64,000 nucleotides of DNA from Uranotaenia lowii (GCF_029784155.1 NC_073692.1:63925275-63989274), one strand, 5' to 3'. Shown: positions 12,346-25,284, counted from the stretch's first letter. Numbers and translations: made by a program. The notes: generated from the sequence alone by a model not told the origin.

Positions 12346-12744
12346 AAAGGGATAAACTAGAAGAACCAGACCCTGATTGTTTTTGTTGTTCAAATCGAAC
12401 GATTTTTTCCCCAACTTTGTTTTTACTTTGTACTACATTTTTTATCATGTTTTTGATGCATTTAGCACTTTTCGTGTTTTGTCGATAGTTTTTGTTTTTT
12501 GCCATTTGCTATTTATGTCATTGTATTATGTCTATCATGCTACTATGTCTAAATTGTATTGGTCCTATTAAAGCGAAAACTATAAGGTTATGTTGTTTCT
12601 GTTATTTGTTTGATTTAGGGACATGTGCAAAAATCGGATGTTTCCAAAATCGAATGTTGCCAAAAACGCTCGGGGTCTGTATTGTGGTTGCTTTGTGCGA
12701 TTTTGGGTCACTTACAGCATTTCAGAGTAAAGCGGAAAGAGAAA

Positions 12745-13130
12745 ATCGACTACTACTCGTTTAGCCCTTTTACCCAACACCAATATTGTTGAGGTTTCAT
12801 ACGATTATAAGTCATATACAACATTTTAAAGTTCAGTGGAAACCACCATCTTGGATTCGGATGGCGTCAAATAACGAACTTCGACTTTTACTGGTTCATT
12901 TCTTTCAACTAATACCCATATTGTAAGGGTTTGAGGCGATTTTCAGTCATTTACAGTATTTTCAAGTTGAGTTGTAGCCGCCATCTTGGAATTTAAGATG
13001 GCGACGGACAACGAAATTCGACTTATACTCGTTTATTACTTTCACCTAATAACAATTTTAGTAAGGTTTCATGATATTTTCAGTTATTTACAACTTTGAA
13101 CATAAAAGCGGAAGCATCTTGTATTAATGA
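12745..13130. repeat. Inverted array of the same ~136-bp unit, about 3 copies
   Basis: Reverse-complement versions of the unit appear: CGTTTAGCCCTTTTACCC, TTTAAAGTTCAGTGGAA and CCATCTTGGA near 12760-12850, with further copies near 12960-12995 and 13090-13130. They face the 8-copy array across a ~400-bp unrelated centre. Confidence 0.8.
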
Positions 13131-13705
13131 TGGCGTCAAGCAACAAATTTTGTTCCTCCTATTTGAACTCTTGCACTCAATGCTCATATTGTAGAGTTAT
13201 TCATTCCACTTCCGGTAATTCGAAGTTTTCATAGATTTTTATAATTTTTTATTATTTTAACTCAAAATCAACACACAGAACTTATCAAAAATGTGTAAAA
13301 ATGGGAATTCCAATTCAAATATGTGCTATCTAATCTGAGCGTGTCCTAATTTGACATCTTGATCGAGAACTGTCACTAAGTTTTATGGCGGTTTAATAAT
13401 CAGGCACTGAGTGCTATTATAGAACATGCAAAAGAAAGCTTGGAGCAAACTTCTAAGTTTGTGTTTTATTATAGTTTAAACATAGCATTCCTAACTCTTT
13501 CTAAATAACTAAAACAGTATGTTTAATGGAAGATTTATGAGCGTTTTCAAAACTATCTAAAAACAGATGATCGATTCAAGAATATAAGCATTTTGCATAA
13601 CCATAATAAAACCATCATAAAACGACACAAGCTGCACAAAAAAAGTCATAATAAAACCATAATAAAACATCGAAATGCTAGTTAGCTTGATCTGTGTTAC
13701 TTGGG

Positions 13706-14583
13706 TTAAGTGCCACCCTGGCTGCTCGGTAAACGGCACCTCTCGTTTCTCTATCGGCTTCGTTTCTCGCCCGTTGAGCTCGTCGTCTGGCTTTAAGACA
13801 GCTAGTACGCCACCAATTCGGTGTATTCCTTCTGGGCATGGTCATGTCGCACACCGCTACCATCATTTTTGTCAGCTGCTCAGCATTATGGACCTGCGAT
13901 GCTTCCTGCATGTTAATAGCTTCGGTGCACACTTCCTTATCGAAAACTTTGGTCTTCCATCTTCGCTCATGGGCTGGCAGTTGCCTTACTGCCACCGGAT
14001 TTCGGTCTCCTACGCTGTAACGTATCGCCTGGTGATCGCTGTGCGTATAATCGTCACACACTATCACTGATGTTCTGTCTAGAATTCCATGCTTGCGACA
14101 GGTGCTGCTTAGATCCAGTTTAGCACAGTTCAACCTCCAGTCTCGCGAAGGACTCCAGTAAACTGCGGCCCCTAGGGTTGTTGCACCTACTACCCCAGTT
14201 AACCGCCCAAGCGTTGAAGTCTCCTCCTATCACTACAGGGGCCCTTCCTGTCAGTTCGTGAGTGAGTTCATCCAACATTGTGTTGAACTCCCCGATCGTC
14301 CATCTTGGTGAAGCGTAACAGCTGCAGAAAAAGATGCCGTTAATTTTAGCAATCACGAATCCGTCTCGAGGAGAATCTACCACTATCTCCTTGATAGAAA
14401 AACGTCTCGTGGCGTAGATAGCAGCTAAGCTAGACCTGTCCGCTGTCCAATTACCGTTTCCAGACGGAATTCTCTATGGTTCTGATAAAAGCGCACATCA
14501 CACTTCCTTTCGCCTACCGTTTGCTACCGACCTCGCTATGGTTGAGGTTTAGCTGGATTACATCCAATTTTACTGGCTTGCCT
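13706..14583 (-). pseudogene. R1-like AP endonuclease domain
   Basis: The N-terminal endonuclease nicks target DNA to prime reverse transcription. Seen on the minus strand: LDVIQLNLNHSE (start, near 14570), FCSCYASPRWTIGEF, PVVIGGDFNAWAVNWGS (near 14230) and YTHSDHQAIRY (near 14040). A basic linker follows that would run into the RT at 10655. Stops upstream of 14383 and a frameshift near 14125 break it. At the 13706 end the frame runs eight codons into the inserted element. Confidence 0.82.
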
Positions 14584-16829
14584 TTGCCTTTTTGTATGGC
14601 TGACAGTCCAAGCCACCAGTTTCGTGAGCGTTGTCATCCGTTGTCATCATATATTGGAGCCTCTTTATAACATGTGGTTAGCTGAAACTTCCCGGGTAAG
14701 GTTTTTCTGTTGTATTTTCTCCAATAGTTTATTTTCTAAAATTGAAATTTTATTAGGCTGTGGATTTGATAGATCGATAATTCTTACGTACCTCAAGCCT
14801 AAATTGATCATTGGGCAACCAAAATTGACGGTGTTTGTTCTCTGTGGTTTGAGTCCGAGCCTCAATTTTGTACGGAAATTTCAGACATTTTGTTCGGAAG
14901 AAGCACAAACAACTGTTTTCAACACCGGCCGACTTCTTTCGAAGATGGCTTCGCTCAAAACCTCAATTATGACAAACATTTCACCCGACAGAGTTACTTA
15001 ACTTGAAACGCTTGCCATTCCGTCAAATATTGATCAACAAACGATTAAATTCTGTCTGATTGTTAATTTTTCTTTTTCACCTTATAACATTGACTTGCGT
15101 TGTTGTCTTAGAAACCTTTCAAACGAGGATTTGCTGATAATTCAAGTGTTTGAGTTAAACCGAATTCCTTCTGTACGAAACGATTCTATTTCATTTTCAT
15201 TTATGTAAGTCTGAGGATTATGTAATATTCAAAATGGTATAAAATTCTAGCTGATAACGATGGTGGCTTGATGGAACAATTCGAAAATTAGTTCCTAACG
15301 TTGTTGATAATGATAATTCGCCTCTACGTTGGTATACTCAAGTGGTAGAATCAAATAAAAACTAAACAAGAATGCGCCGGCTTACCTAACAGGAAAAAAA
15401 ACTGTGCCGAATACACTTTGTTGCGGTAGGTAAAGATTAAAACCAGATTAGCTCGATGGCGATGGTTTCTCATTTCGAAATTTCTCTGTCTAACAGGATT
15501 ATTTTTACTCTAGAATCTGTTCTTACAATACGTTTGTTGCAATACTTTTTGGACAGTCAGTCAGATTTTATATGAAACCAAAATGCGCCACGCGATTGAA
15601 TCCCCAAGCTATCTTTCTCACTCAGCTAAACTGAGATTCCCCAAATACCAGGAGGGGCGTACATTGACTTTTCCCGATGGGCGTCGTCGTACGTTTCCCA
15701 TGTTTAAAACCCGAACTATCGTTCGCATATTTTATTTCGATTTCATCCATCTATTTATTCCGGCAATTCTCGGCGAACCTCTCGACGGCTTCGTCGTTGC
15801 GTGTTTCGTATTTATTTTAGTTAGAATACGTATGACATCATCACATCCATGGATTATTGTGGGTACGTTTTGGGTGAATGTGGTATACTAAAGACATGAA
15901 CCGATGATAATCAACATGTGCTACAAAGTTGACGCCTGGCGGGAATCGGATCATTGGCGATGATTATGATGACAGTAAAACAAAAGTGCCAATAAAAATG
16001 CATGTTTGAAATGTGCCGTTTCTCCCTTTAAGGCTTTATATGTTAATCATGCGTTTTAATGAAACTCATGGGAGAACTATTCTACCCAGGTACCTATTTA
16101 TATAAAAATAGCACAAAGAAAGTTTTTTTTATTTGATAGGTCATTTGCTCCTTACAAAATCCCACTTATACGTAAGACATACTATTCTTGGAAAAAGACT
16201 AAGTAGCTAAATATTTCCTGTCTTAACTAAAATGGTTCCGCCAATCTTCCGTTCGATTTTCTAAACGCTGACCTTCCGGATAGTGCTAAAGGTTTGTTCC
16301 TTCCCACGATAGGTCAAGTCGCTTAGCCCCATTTCATTACAAATTAATGAGGAAGGACAATTGCCTGCCAAATAGCCGCCGCAAGTGGAGAATGCGTGAG
16401 GACTATCGATTTCCCGATGTGTCCCTCCTTGTTAGCTTCCATCCAGTGTGTTTGCTTGCCGTGATACTAAGAAGCGTTTATTTGATTTGTAGAAGCATTC
16501 TAGCCGAGAGTTTGTTTGTTCGTGTTTTCTTTATACAATGGTATGTTATGTGAGCTTATATTTAGCAGAATGCTAACCCGAATTTCGGGAACTTCTTTTA
16601 AACTCTCTCTAGTTTGGGAACATTCTAGTACGGTCGTCACATAATACTGGCGTACTAAATTAACCTTCCCAAGCCGGTTTGCAAAATTTTAGACAAATTA
16701 TTTTTCGATCCTTTTGACTAGTAGTTTGATTTCGTTCCCCTGGTTACATATCTTGACCAATATTTATGATTTCGGATTCGTTGTTTAGGTCATTTTTAAT
16801 TTATAAAATTTAAATCAATTTGACTTAGC

Positions 16830-17310
16830 CAGATTTGATTTGCCAGAATTTTTTCAGCACGTATCCGGGCAATTTTCTTAAAAAAAAAACTGACAAAATT
16901 TGGGCGTTTCATTTCTAAATTGACGACCAAAAATCCGGGCAATATCCGGGCAAATTTTGTCAAAACTCAGAAATTACTCAAAAAAAATCAAGATAAAAAA
17001 AATTAGAAAAATATTTTTTTTCATCAAATTTCATGAACAGATTTTGAATCGTATTTTAGGCTTCAAAAAATCCTTTCGTGATGTTTTTTGCAAAATCTTT
17101 TAAAAAAATAATGTTTCGGTGGCTAAATAAAAAAAAGTATAACACAATCATTTCTTTTTTGTTTTATTTGCCAAATAAAATGAAAAATTCCGGGCAAAAT
17201 CCGGGCATTTTTCAATGATATCCGGGCAACAGGGCCGGGCCGGACTGTTCCCAAATTTTGTACCAAATATCCGAGCAAACTCGGATAAAACCGGGCAAAC
17301 TGGCAACCTT
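16830..17310 (+). mobile_element. hAT MITE family TAAGGTTGCCAG, copy A
   Basis: Right end CTGGCAACCTTA; the left end is decayed (TTGCCAGAATTTTTTCAGCA). The body is full of CCGGGCAA motifs and an AAATTGACGACC block. Near-perfect 8-bp flanks GACTTAGC (16822-16829) and AACTTAGC (17311-17318). Strand + is assigned by convention, the same for all copies. Confidence 0.75.
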
Positions 17311-18441
17311 AACTTAGCATATAGAAATCTATAGAAAACTTTGAACAGAAAACCTCCGAGAAAAGACATAATTTTAAAATCTTCATATCTGCTGAGTACT
17401 TCGGTGTATTGAAGTTATTTTTTAAGTTTTGAAATTGTAAAAAATAATTCTTTTCAAACATCTGTTAAATTTTGAGGGTCACATGAGAGTTTTGGCCGCT
17501 ACCCTGGAAATACTGGATTTTTTTAATTTCTAAAAGAGGTTGATATTTTTGCTTTGCAGCGCTATGTCTCATTCCTTATTGAACCGATTTTCGAATTTAA
17601 AATTAAAGTTTCATTTTCATAACATGATCATCATTTTCACTGAGTACACATAGTAGCCCAAATATTACTGTAATTCGCAATATAAGAATTAAAACAAAAC
17701 AAAATGCGTAGTTTTTGTGCCCGGCTGTCATGATGCGCTCATCTCATTTTGTCATCGTGATTTCTCAAAAAATTTCATCAAAACTGCTCCTTTTTTATAT
17801 ACTCAATGATAGATTTCAACCTCTACAATCGATGAATATGCTTTTTATGAGGTTCTCCCAAAAACTTGTAGCAACGTTTTCTGAATGTACTAAAAAAGGT
17901 GTCGGAATTCTATCAAATTTTTTAACGTTTTGTAACAAGCGAGTCAACAGCTTCACGCACCTCACAACCAACAGGGAGAACTTAAATCGAACAAAATCCA
18001 TGGCAAACTGAGGGAATCAACGCATGGCTACGTAGGGTGGTTTGTGCTGATACGCAAGAATATTTTCACGTGATTCATAGCTAAGTCACTATCTTCATTA
18101 TTTTAAACGTTTTTACAGCTTTTCAAAGTTACAGAGCCCTAGTACAGAAATAATTTAATCTTTTAATGCATAATGTGGTTTCAAAATTACTCTTAATAAA
18201 TTCAAATTATTTGAATTTTGAACCCTTGGTTGTGTTATTTGAATAAAAATATTGTTTCACTGAGTCAGTAATTGTTAAGTTAAGACATTTTTTCTATAAA
18301 ATTATCATATTGCATAATACTTTTAGCGACTTTTTTTGTTTTAGTAATATTATTTGAAATGGAAATTCTCATTTTACATTAGTGTGATTATTGTTATTTT
18401 ACCCCTAATTTTTGCAAAGACTCATTATCTTAACTTAAAAT

Positions 18442-18689
18442 CAGGGGTGGAATTATGAATCCTATTCGATTCGAGATACTCGTTTCGAGTTGTAACTCGA
18501 ATCGAATTAGAATCGGTATTACGTTTCTCGTTCGAGTTCTAAATTTTAACATACTAGATTTCGAGTAAACCGGATAGTAGATCATCTCGAAACGTTCCAT
18601 TCGAATCGAGCTCGTTCAAGATCGGTAATGCCAAAATCGGTCGAATCGAACGAAACTCGATTGTTTCGAGTTCCATAATCCCGCCCCAG
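18442..18689. mobile_element. Small MITE with CAGGGGTGG ends
   Basis: 248 bp. Left end CAGGGGTGGAATTATGAA and right end, inverted, CTGGGGCGGGATTATGGAA. The interior is dominated by TCGAATCGA/CTCGAAACG palindromic motifs, giving high local CpG for this region. No clear target duplication. hAT-like by ends only. Confidence 0.55.
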
Positions 18690-19265
18690 GATTCAGAACA
18701 ACAATTTAAAAACATAATTAAAATTCATTTTTAATAGTTTATCATTCAAACTTCCAAAATTATTTTATGCCTTCACAACTCTGCAATCAAAATTTACATT
18801 TTTTCTTAGAGTTCAGCATCGGAATGGTAAATGAATAAATTAATAACTGAAAACTCAGAATGACTTATACCGAAATCTAAATTGAAATTTTTTTAATTCG
18901 GAATATCGAATACTGATTTTGGAGTTGTGAATTCTGAAATCTGAATTCTGAATGAAACCTCACACTTTACTTTTCGTTTTGTGAATTCTGAATCCACAAT
19001 AAGAATTCAATATTCACATTCCTAAATTCAAAAGTCAGAATTGAAATTCAAATTTTACAGTTTCGGATTAAGTATCATGAATATGAATATGAATAAACAA
19101 TTTTTGAATACGAATTTTCAATAGTGAACTCATTCTATTTTTTGATTCAGGCGTTTGTATTCAAAACATAGTGGGAAATTGGGGATTTATAATTCCGCAT
19201 TCATAATTGTGAGTTCAGTATTGGGAACGATGAAATCTTTAGAGTGAATTAGAAGCTCACAGTTT

Positions 19266-21519
19266 CAGGGTGACCAGTGAGTTTCCATTTACAAATTCCC
19301 GTTTTTTTCGATCGGGATTTCATAATCATCCCAGTTTTGAAGCGTAAAAGTGAGAGAGGACATGATATTTTTAGTAATTAAAACCTCGAATTCAAAGATT
19401 ATTCAGTTAAGGATGATGTTTGTTGAGATTTCTGTAGAAATTAAGGTTTAAGCCGTTTCAAATGCAAAGGAGTAAAAAAATAATTGAGGCCCTTAGGATC
19501 AGTGGGATGAGGTGGCAAAATCATCAATTTTGAGTTCAGAACATATTGGCCATCGATTCTGCATATCACAATATAAATCTGATGCATAACTCTGTTTTTT
19601 CATAATTTTGTCAACACTTATTTTATTAAATTGAAACGATGATGTTCCAATTGTAGGCAATTTCCCAAATGCAGAATATGTTGTCAAACAGAATGCAATC
19701 TGCACTTAACTACGCACTATTCTGGTGCAAGGAAGAGGTACTGAACATTAACCCTTCCAAAACTACTGTGATAGCATTCACTTCGAGACGAAAAACTGCA
19801 CTAAAACCACTAACATTAGACGGGGAAGTGCTAAACTTCGAATCACAAGTGAAATATTTAGGCATCATACTAGATTCAAAGCTATCATGGAATCCGCAGA
19901 TAGAGCATGTAATAGCCAAGGCTTGAATAGCTCTATGGGTTTGCCTCAAAGGAGTAGGGAAAAAATGGGGACTAAGGCCTAAAATCGCATGCTTCTTTAG
20001 TATGGTGGACCAAAAGTGTGCAAGCTACGGCCCGGAAGAAACTAGCGAAGCTTCAAAGAATAGCAACCCTAGCTATAACTGGCGCTATGCGAAGCACATC
20101 AAACGAGGCTCTGAATGCACTACTAAATATCCTGCCACTACATCAATTTATTGAGTTAGAGGCAGAACGTAGTGCCTTGAGACTCTCCAAAAACAAAACT
20201 CTCTATGAGGGGGATCTTACAGGACACCTAAAAATCCTAAAGATATTTAAAATAAACTCACTTATTGTAAAGAACGATGACGGGTTCCCGTTTTCAATCT
20301 AGACATACCATACAATGTAACTATCAATGATAGGGACGTGTGGGAGTCAGGTGGACCTGCGGTTCCTTCCGGATCAATAAAATTCTTTACTGATGGGTCA
20401 AAAATGGATAATAGAACTGGGGCAGGGGTGTTCGGCCCTAGACTCAGGATCTCAATTCCTATGGTAAACTGGCCAACAGTGTTCCAAGCAGAAGTTCAAG
20501 CAATTTTAGAATGCACTTTAGCCTGTTTGAAAAGAGGATACAGGTACACAAGTATCTATATATTCTCTGATAGTCAGGCCGCTCTTCGAGCACTAAGGAC
20601 TTTCACATGTTACTCCAAGCTAGTATGGGAGTGTATCGTTGCACTAAGAAACCTGGCCATGGAACAGAGTATTGTTATTCTGTGTTCCAGGCCACTGCGG
20701 TATAATAGGGAACGAAGAAGCAGACCAGCTAGCTAGGGAAGGATCCCAGGGCCTGTTAATTGGACCTGAACCTTTCTGCGGAGTATCTAGGAGTGCCTTG
20801 AATATGGAACTCAAGAACTGGGAAAGCACCACTATTGTCTCCAACTGGAGAACAGCAGAGGGAGCAACTCAGGCAAATAGATTCATTGAACCAAGCGCAC
20901 GACTATCCAAAAACATGTTGAACTTAAGTAAGCACGAATTAAGTACTTACACTGGTCTATTGACAGGACACTGTCCAACAAAACAGCATCTCAAAAGGAT
21001 AAACATTATTCAAAACGACGACTGTCGGTTCTGCGGGTTCGAAAAAGAAACTGCAGAGCATCTCTTATGCAACTGCTGCGCCCTCCTTAATAGGAGAGAG
21101 CGTGTTCTTGGGGCAAAGTTAATAAGCGCACAAGATATATGGTTGAATATCAGCCCTAAGAAGGTTATATCATACATCTTTGATATCATACCCGATTGGG
21201 ATAAAATGCCTAGTCAGCAATCAACTGTCACTTCAACCCATAGTGCAGGTGAGATCAACTACTGGTCGCAGTGGGCTCTCCCCTACAAGGAAAAAAAAAT
21301 TTTCCGAATTTTGATAGTATTTGATAAATTTTTTTTTTGTTTTTGTAAATTTTGTTTAAAAAAAACTTGAAATATATTTTTAATAAAAATGTGTACTGCA
21401 AATTATATAGATGACCTTCAAGTTTCAATAGGTTTATTTAGGGATAAAATGATTCATAAAAATTTTTGATTTGAAATTCCAGTTTTTTTCCCGGTTTTCC
21501 CGCTTTGCTGGCCACCCTG
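19266..21519. mobile_element. MITE family CAGGGTGGCCAGC, interrupted by a LINE
   Basis: Left end CAGGGTGACCAGTGAG and right end, inverted, CAGGGTGGCCAGCAAAGC; both continue into GGGAAAACCGGG-like motifs. A LINE relic (19660-21299) lies inside. An 8-bp flank duplication is not preserved. Another start of this family is at 25697. Confidence 0.6.
19660..21299 (+). pseudogene. 5'-truncated I-like LINE: RT thumb, RNase H, zinc knuckle
   Basis: Begins within the RT after the catalytic box. Shows LNINPSKTTVIAFTSRR and VKYLGIILDSKLSW, a TGA at about 19924, a deletion near 20010, then LHQFIELEAERSALRLS. RNase H is recognisable by FFTDGSK (near 20385), FQAEVQA, FSDSQAA and, after a frameshift near 20680, VPGHCGIIGNEEADQLA. 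A C-terminal CRFCGFEKETAEHLLCNC knuckle follows near 21030. A9 at 21291-21299 is the likely tail. It is related to, but clearly diverged from, the intact element at 27727. Dead. Confidence 0.88.
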
Positions 21520-21751
21520 CAATACCGATTTAAGAATTTTGAATCCAGAAAAAGTAATTTTGAACAAAGATTTATGAGTCGTAAATATTGAGTTATTTAT
21601 TCTCATATTTTGTTCATAATTTGGATTTAAAATTAAGATCTGAAGAATCTGAAATAAAAAACAGAAAATTTTACCTTAATTTGTGCACATTTGAAACATT
21701 TCAAAAATCAACATCGAAAATTTTCACACTTGTGTAAAAGTAGTATGTATG

Positions 21752-22326
21752 TACATTAGATTGGCCCATAACAAAATAAAATCCTTATATTCCACGCGGC
21801 ACCTCCTCGATTGGTGCATTTAGGTGAAAAAATGACTTTCTGAAGGTTTCAGGTCATTTGGCAGAAGCACGAGCTGGCGCAAAGGATTCGAAATTTGTAT
21901 GAAGATTTTCGGCAAAATTTATGAAAAATCAACATACTTTCACTATTTGTGTTCTAAAATATGTTCCCAGTATGCTAGAAAGCTCAGAATTTCAGGAATT
22001 ACAGTTTAAACAATAACAAACAAGTTTGCAAAAGATTGTCACGCGATACGAGTTGACTGTGATGAGTTATTTGCAATTGAATGTGTGATTTTAAATTCTG
22101 AGCTTTCTAGCATTCTGGGAACATATTTTAGAACACAATTTTTCCATACATTTTGCCGAAAATTTCCATACAAATTTCAAGTCCTTTGCGCCAGCTCGTG
22201 CTTCTACCAAATGACCTAAAACTTTCAGAAAGTCATTTTTTCACTTAAATGCACCAATCTAGGGGGTGCCGCGTTGAAAAAAATATTGTAAAATCATCCC
22301 ATACAAATTTGGGCCAGTCTAATGTA
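21752..22326. mobile_element. Foldback-type MITE with ~230-bp inverted arms
   Basis: The left arm (21752 to about 21985) begins TACATTAGATTGGCCC. The right arm (about 22093 to 22326) ends GGGCCAGTCTAATGTA. The arms match along their length, including GCGCCAGCTCGTGCTTC and AATTCTGAGCTTTCTAGCAT blocks. A ~105-bp loop separates them. TA at both borders is a possible target duplication. No coding capacity. Confidence 0.82.
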
Positions 22327-22679
22327 CATATGTCAAATTTATGTTGTTATAGTGAAAATCAAAGAAGCTGGCACCGAAAATATATACTCAAATAAAACTG
22401 GTTGCAAATTTTGTGTATTGAGTTCAACTGATACAAAATACTCTACGACAAGGTTTACAACTATTTGCCTTCAATATCGTTTCAATTTATAGGCAAAAGG
22501 TCATTTGCATCCAACCTAATCAATCGAGTCTCACTTTTGGCTTGGCCTCTCCTCAACATGCCAAACCACTTTTTGGCACTTTTAAGTCTTCATTCACCAT
22601 CGGAAGAATTTTATCCTTTTCTTTTCGCCAACATAACTAGTTCCAAGAGATACGAACTACACATTATCATTATCGCAGG

Positions 22680-23304
22680 TGCTAGTTAGACAGACGTTTG
22701 AGGTTTGTTGCCCGTTTGACCGCTCCTTCTAATGAATGGCACCGCCTGGAGGTCATCCAGACCGATCAAGTCTGGAAGGAAGAAATACCAACCAATCCTA
22801 CCAATGGATCCCAAAGTTCACCTACTTTTCCCCAGACGACCGCACCAAATGATCGCTTTGTTTTCGAGTTCTTGTTAATTTCACATTCGCATATCGTATT
22901 GCATGACGTGTAGTTACGTTCCCTACATCAACGCCCATGTTCATACACTAGTATACTTAGTATCGTGTATGGCACCTACAATAAGTATCATTGAGAGACC
23001 GTCTGCCCATTGGGATAGGGGAATACCATCAGCCAGCAGCATATGGATGGGGGAGGAAGTATAATTAAGATATCGGCGGCACATTTGCTCGTCTCTTCCA
23101 TGTCCGGAATATGCAATGTGCCTCCTCCCTCCCTCGACAGCCGAAGTGTCTGGAGATCGAGTAACGTGATAGCGAAGTCAGCTCAATCAGCCAGTACATA
23201 TAAGTAACTAGTAGAATACATATGCAACGGCCCAATGCCAGGGTCTTCTCCGGTTGAATCCATTCAAGGGTGGAGATTCCGGATGATTGAAAAAAAAAAA
23301 AAAA
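22680..23304. other. Unidentified GC-richer block ending in A15
   Basis: Composition differs from the neighbours (CCTCCTCCCTCCCTCGACAG, GGATGGGGGAGGAAG), and the block ends in a run of 15 A at 23290-23304. The A run suggests the 3' end of a retrotransposed sequence, but no ORF, TSD or known family was recognised. A small GGTAC repeat follows at 23325-23345. Confidence 0.25.
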
Positions 23305-24819
23305 CCATTTCAGTGTAAAAGCGGAAGGTACGGTACGGTACGGTGCCTATACAGGTGAATTTGATGAAACCAACACTCTGGAAACCAGTGGAAATGTGGC
23401 ACTGATGGGTGCCTAATGTATGTCATTAGTGCGTTGTTCTGGAGTGAAAATTCATAGGGTGATTTCCAGTGAAACGTTTGTATTTTAGTGGAATATTTAT
23501 TTACATATATGTTGAATATGATTCGTAGGTTGTTTCATATTCGTAATTTTATTTAATTTTAGGGGAAAATTAAAATGGAAACTAATTTATTTTCCTCGTG
23601 CAAGTGGTTTAAAAGGTATGAACGTGTTTCATCATTTGCTTGATCTCCATAGCCTTAAAGTTTGTGTTTGTCTGTCTGTCAACAATTTACACAGTGACCA
23701 AAAAGGTATGTTTCTTTTAATACACAACGTACTGAACGAAGTTACGAGGATCAAATCTGCCACCACAATTTCTAATTTTATTTAACGTCATGATCTATCC
23801 CTTTTTGTAAAAAAAATTGAGACTTGCGTCGTTACTGCTTCATACACTGCAATAAGATCAAACAAATAGCAAATCTTAAGCAAATTTGTCGAGATCTCCA
23901 TGTGCTATACTGCCCCTGTTTGCAAAACAAAATAATTTCATCACTGTAGAAAATAGAAAGAAGTTAGCACGCATTGAAGACCAAATACGAGATAAGGGTG
24001 GAACGTCCAAATAGTGATTAACTTCAATCAGACCCATGTAACTTATCGAAAATTCTTTCTATACGCTCAGTGCTGCTCCCTTCTGAGAAGGGGTATCATA
24101 ACAGGCGACTAAAATAGCTTGTACACCCTCCATGGGGGTCAATGGTTTGAGTATTCAACAACTTCAACGTCAAATAACATAAAAAATTATCAAAGCAACC
24201 GTTGTTCGTATTCGCACTGTTGGTATCAATTTCAACATACTTTTTTTTATGAACAAAAAGATTCCCAATTGAGCATTCAAAAGATGATTTTCTTCTCGAA
24301 CAAAGTAAAATTAGAAAAGCAGAGTTTCGGTTTAATTCAAATTCAAATCATTTTTTTCCGAATGGCAATATATGGCTAATAACTCGTCCAAAAGGTCAAC
24401 CAAAATATATTTTTACCATTTAAAGCATTGTAGATGGCTCTGAAGTATTCACTTCCAACAGATATACTTTTAAATCAGATTTGTTTTTCCAAGGCACACA
24501 TTGGTTACCATGGCTAGATACATGAATCTTGTTGCCGAACTTTTAAGGTGGCGTTGCGAACATCGGAAGTCCGTATAGAAGAATTAATGTTCGCGGCAAA
24601 GCCCACTTCTTTATCTTGAAGTGATGATATTTTTGCTTCAATGTAGCATTAATCTCATAATCGAATATTTAAAAAAAAACATACTGGAAACTTGGGAACC
24701 CCTATTATTGCTACAAGTGCGTAGAGAGATGTGTTCATTTTGTTTTCCACGCTACCTATTTCGTATTACAAATGGCGTCCACGCAAGGGAAATGGAGTTT
24801 AAAAATTTTGCACACTAGA

Positions 24820-25113
24820 ATGCCCCAAATGACCCGACTTTTGAAAAATCTATGCGCTGCTGGCTTAAATTGATCCTAGGCCTAGTACACGATCTCATGC
24901 CAAATTTGGGCCAGATCGGATCACGGGAATTGTTCGCTCAACGAGCCTGAAAAATGATCTCATACATTTTGACACATTTTATTCGGGAGGAACAAGAAAA
25001 AACAGTTTTTCATCAATAACCTTGGTTCCCTTCGGCCGATTTCTTTTAAATACGGTTTTTCTTAAACCTCGTATTTTGAAAAATATTTCATCCGAAAACT
25101 GCATTTGGGGCAT
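24820..25113. mobile_element. Possible MITE with ATGCCCCAAATG ends
   Basis: ATGCCCCAAATG at 24820-24831 is matched by its reverse complement at 25102-25113. The interior (TTTTGACACATTTTATTCGG, CGGCCGATTTCTTT) is distantly similar to 14840-15000, suggesting a dispersed family. No target duplication seen. Confidence 0.45.
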
Positions 25114-25284
25114 GGTGGTTTTATCGAATTTTTTTTTTTCCTTTAACATTTTTGTTTGAACAATGCAAACACAAGTAAAAAATTGTATATGTACTAATTA
25201 TTCAGTTTAAAGTTATTTAACATCAACAGTTATTTAAATCAACAGAAGTTACATGTTTTGTTCATGAAGCTTTAAAATATATAG

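Larger units (their letters stand above)
10657..13705. mobile_element. 3,049-bp TIR element inserted in the R1 copy, 2-bp target duplication
   Basis: Both ends are CCCAAGTAAC when read inward, followed within 40-50 bp by TTTTATTATGG-like sequence on each side. The R1 reading frame shows exactly what was inserted: TT/AA is duplicated (10655-10656 and 13706-13707). There is no transposase. Inside are a direct array (11300-12345) and an oppositely oriented array (12745-13130) of the same ~136-bp unit, so much of it could fold back. A 2-bp duplication is unusual; superfamily unknown to me. Confidence 0.75.
8165..14640 (-). mobile_element. R1-clade non-LTR retrotransposon, dead, split by a DNA element
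   Basis: On the minus strand it has an AP endonuclease (13706-14583), RT and C-terminal zinc-knuckle region (8742-10655), a 3' UTR (8175-8741) and a poly-A tail (T10 at 8165-8174 on +). There is no gag ORF, so the copy is 5'-truncated near 14600-14680. The 3,049-bp element at 10657-13705 interrupts it. Removing that element rejoins the frame at VAL-KRTIK. I could not find a matching target duplication. Confidence 0.85.
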
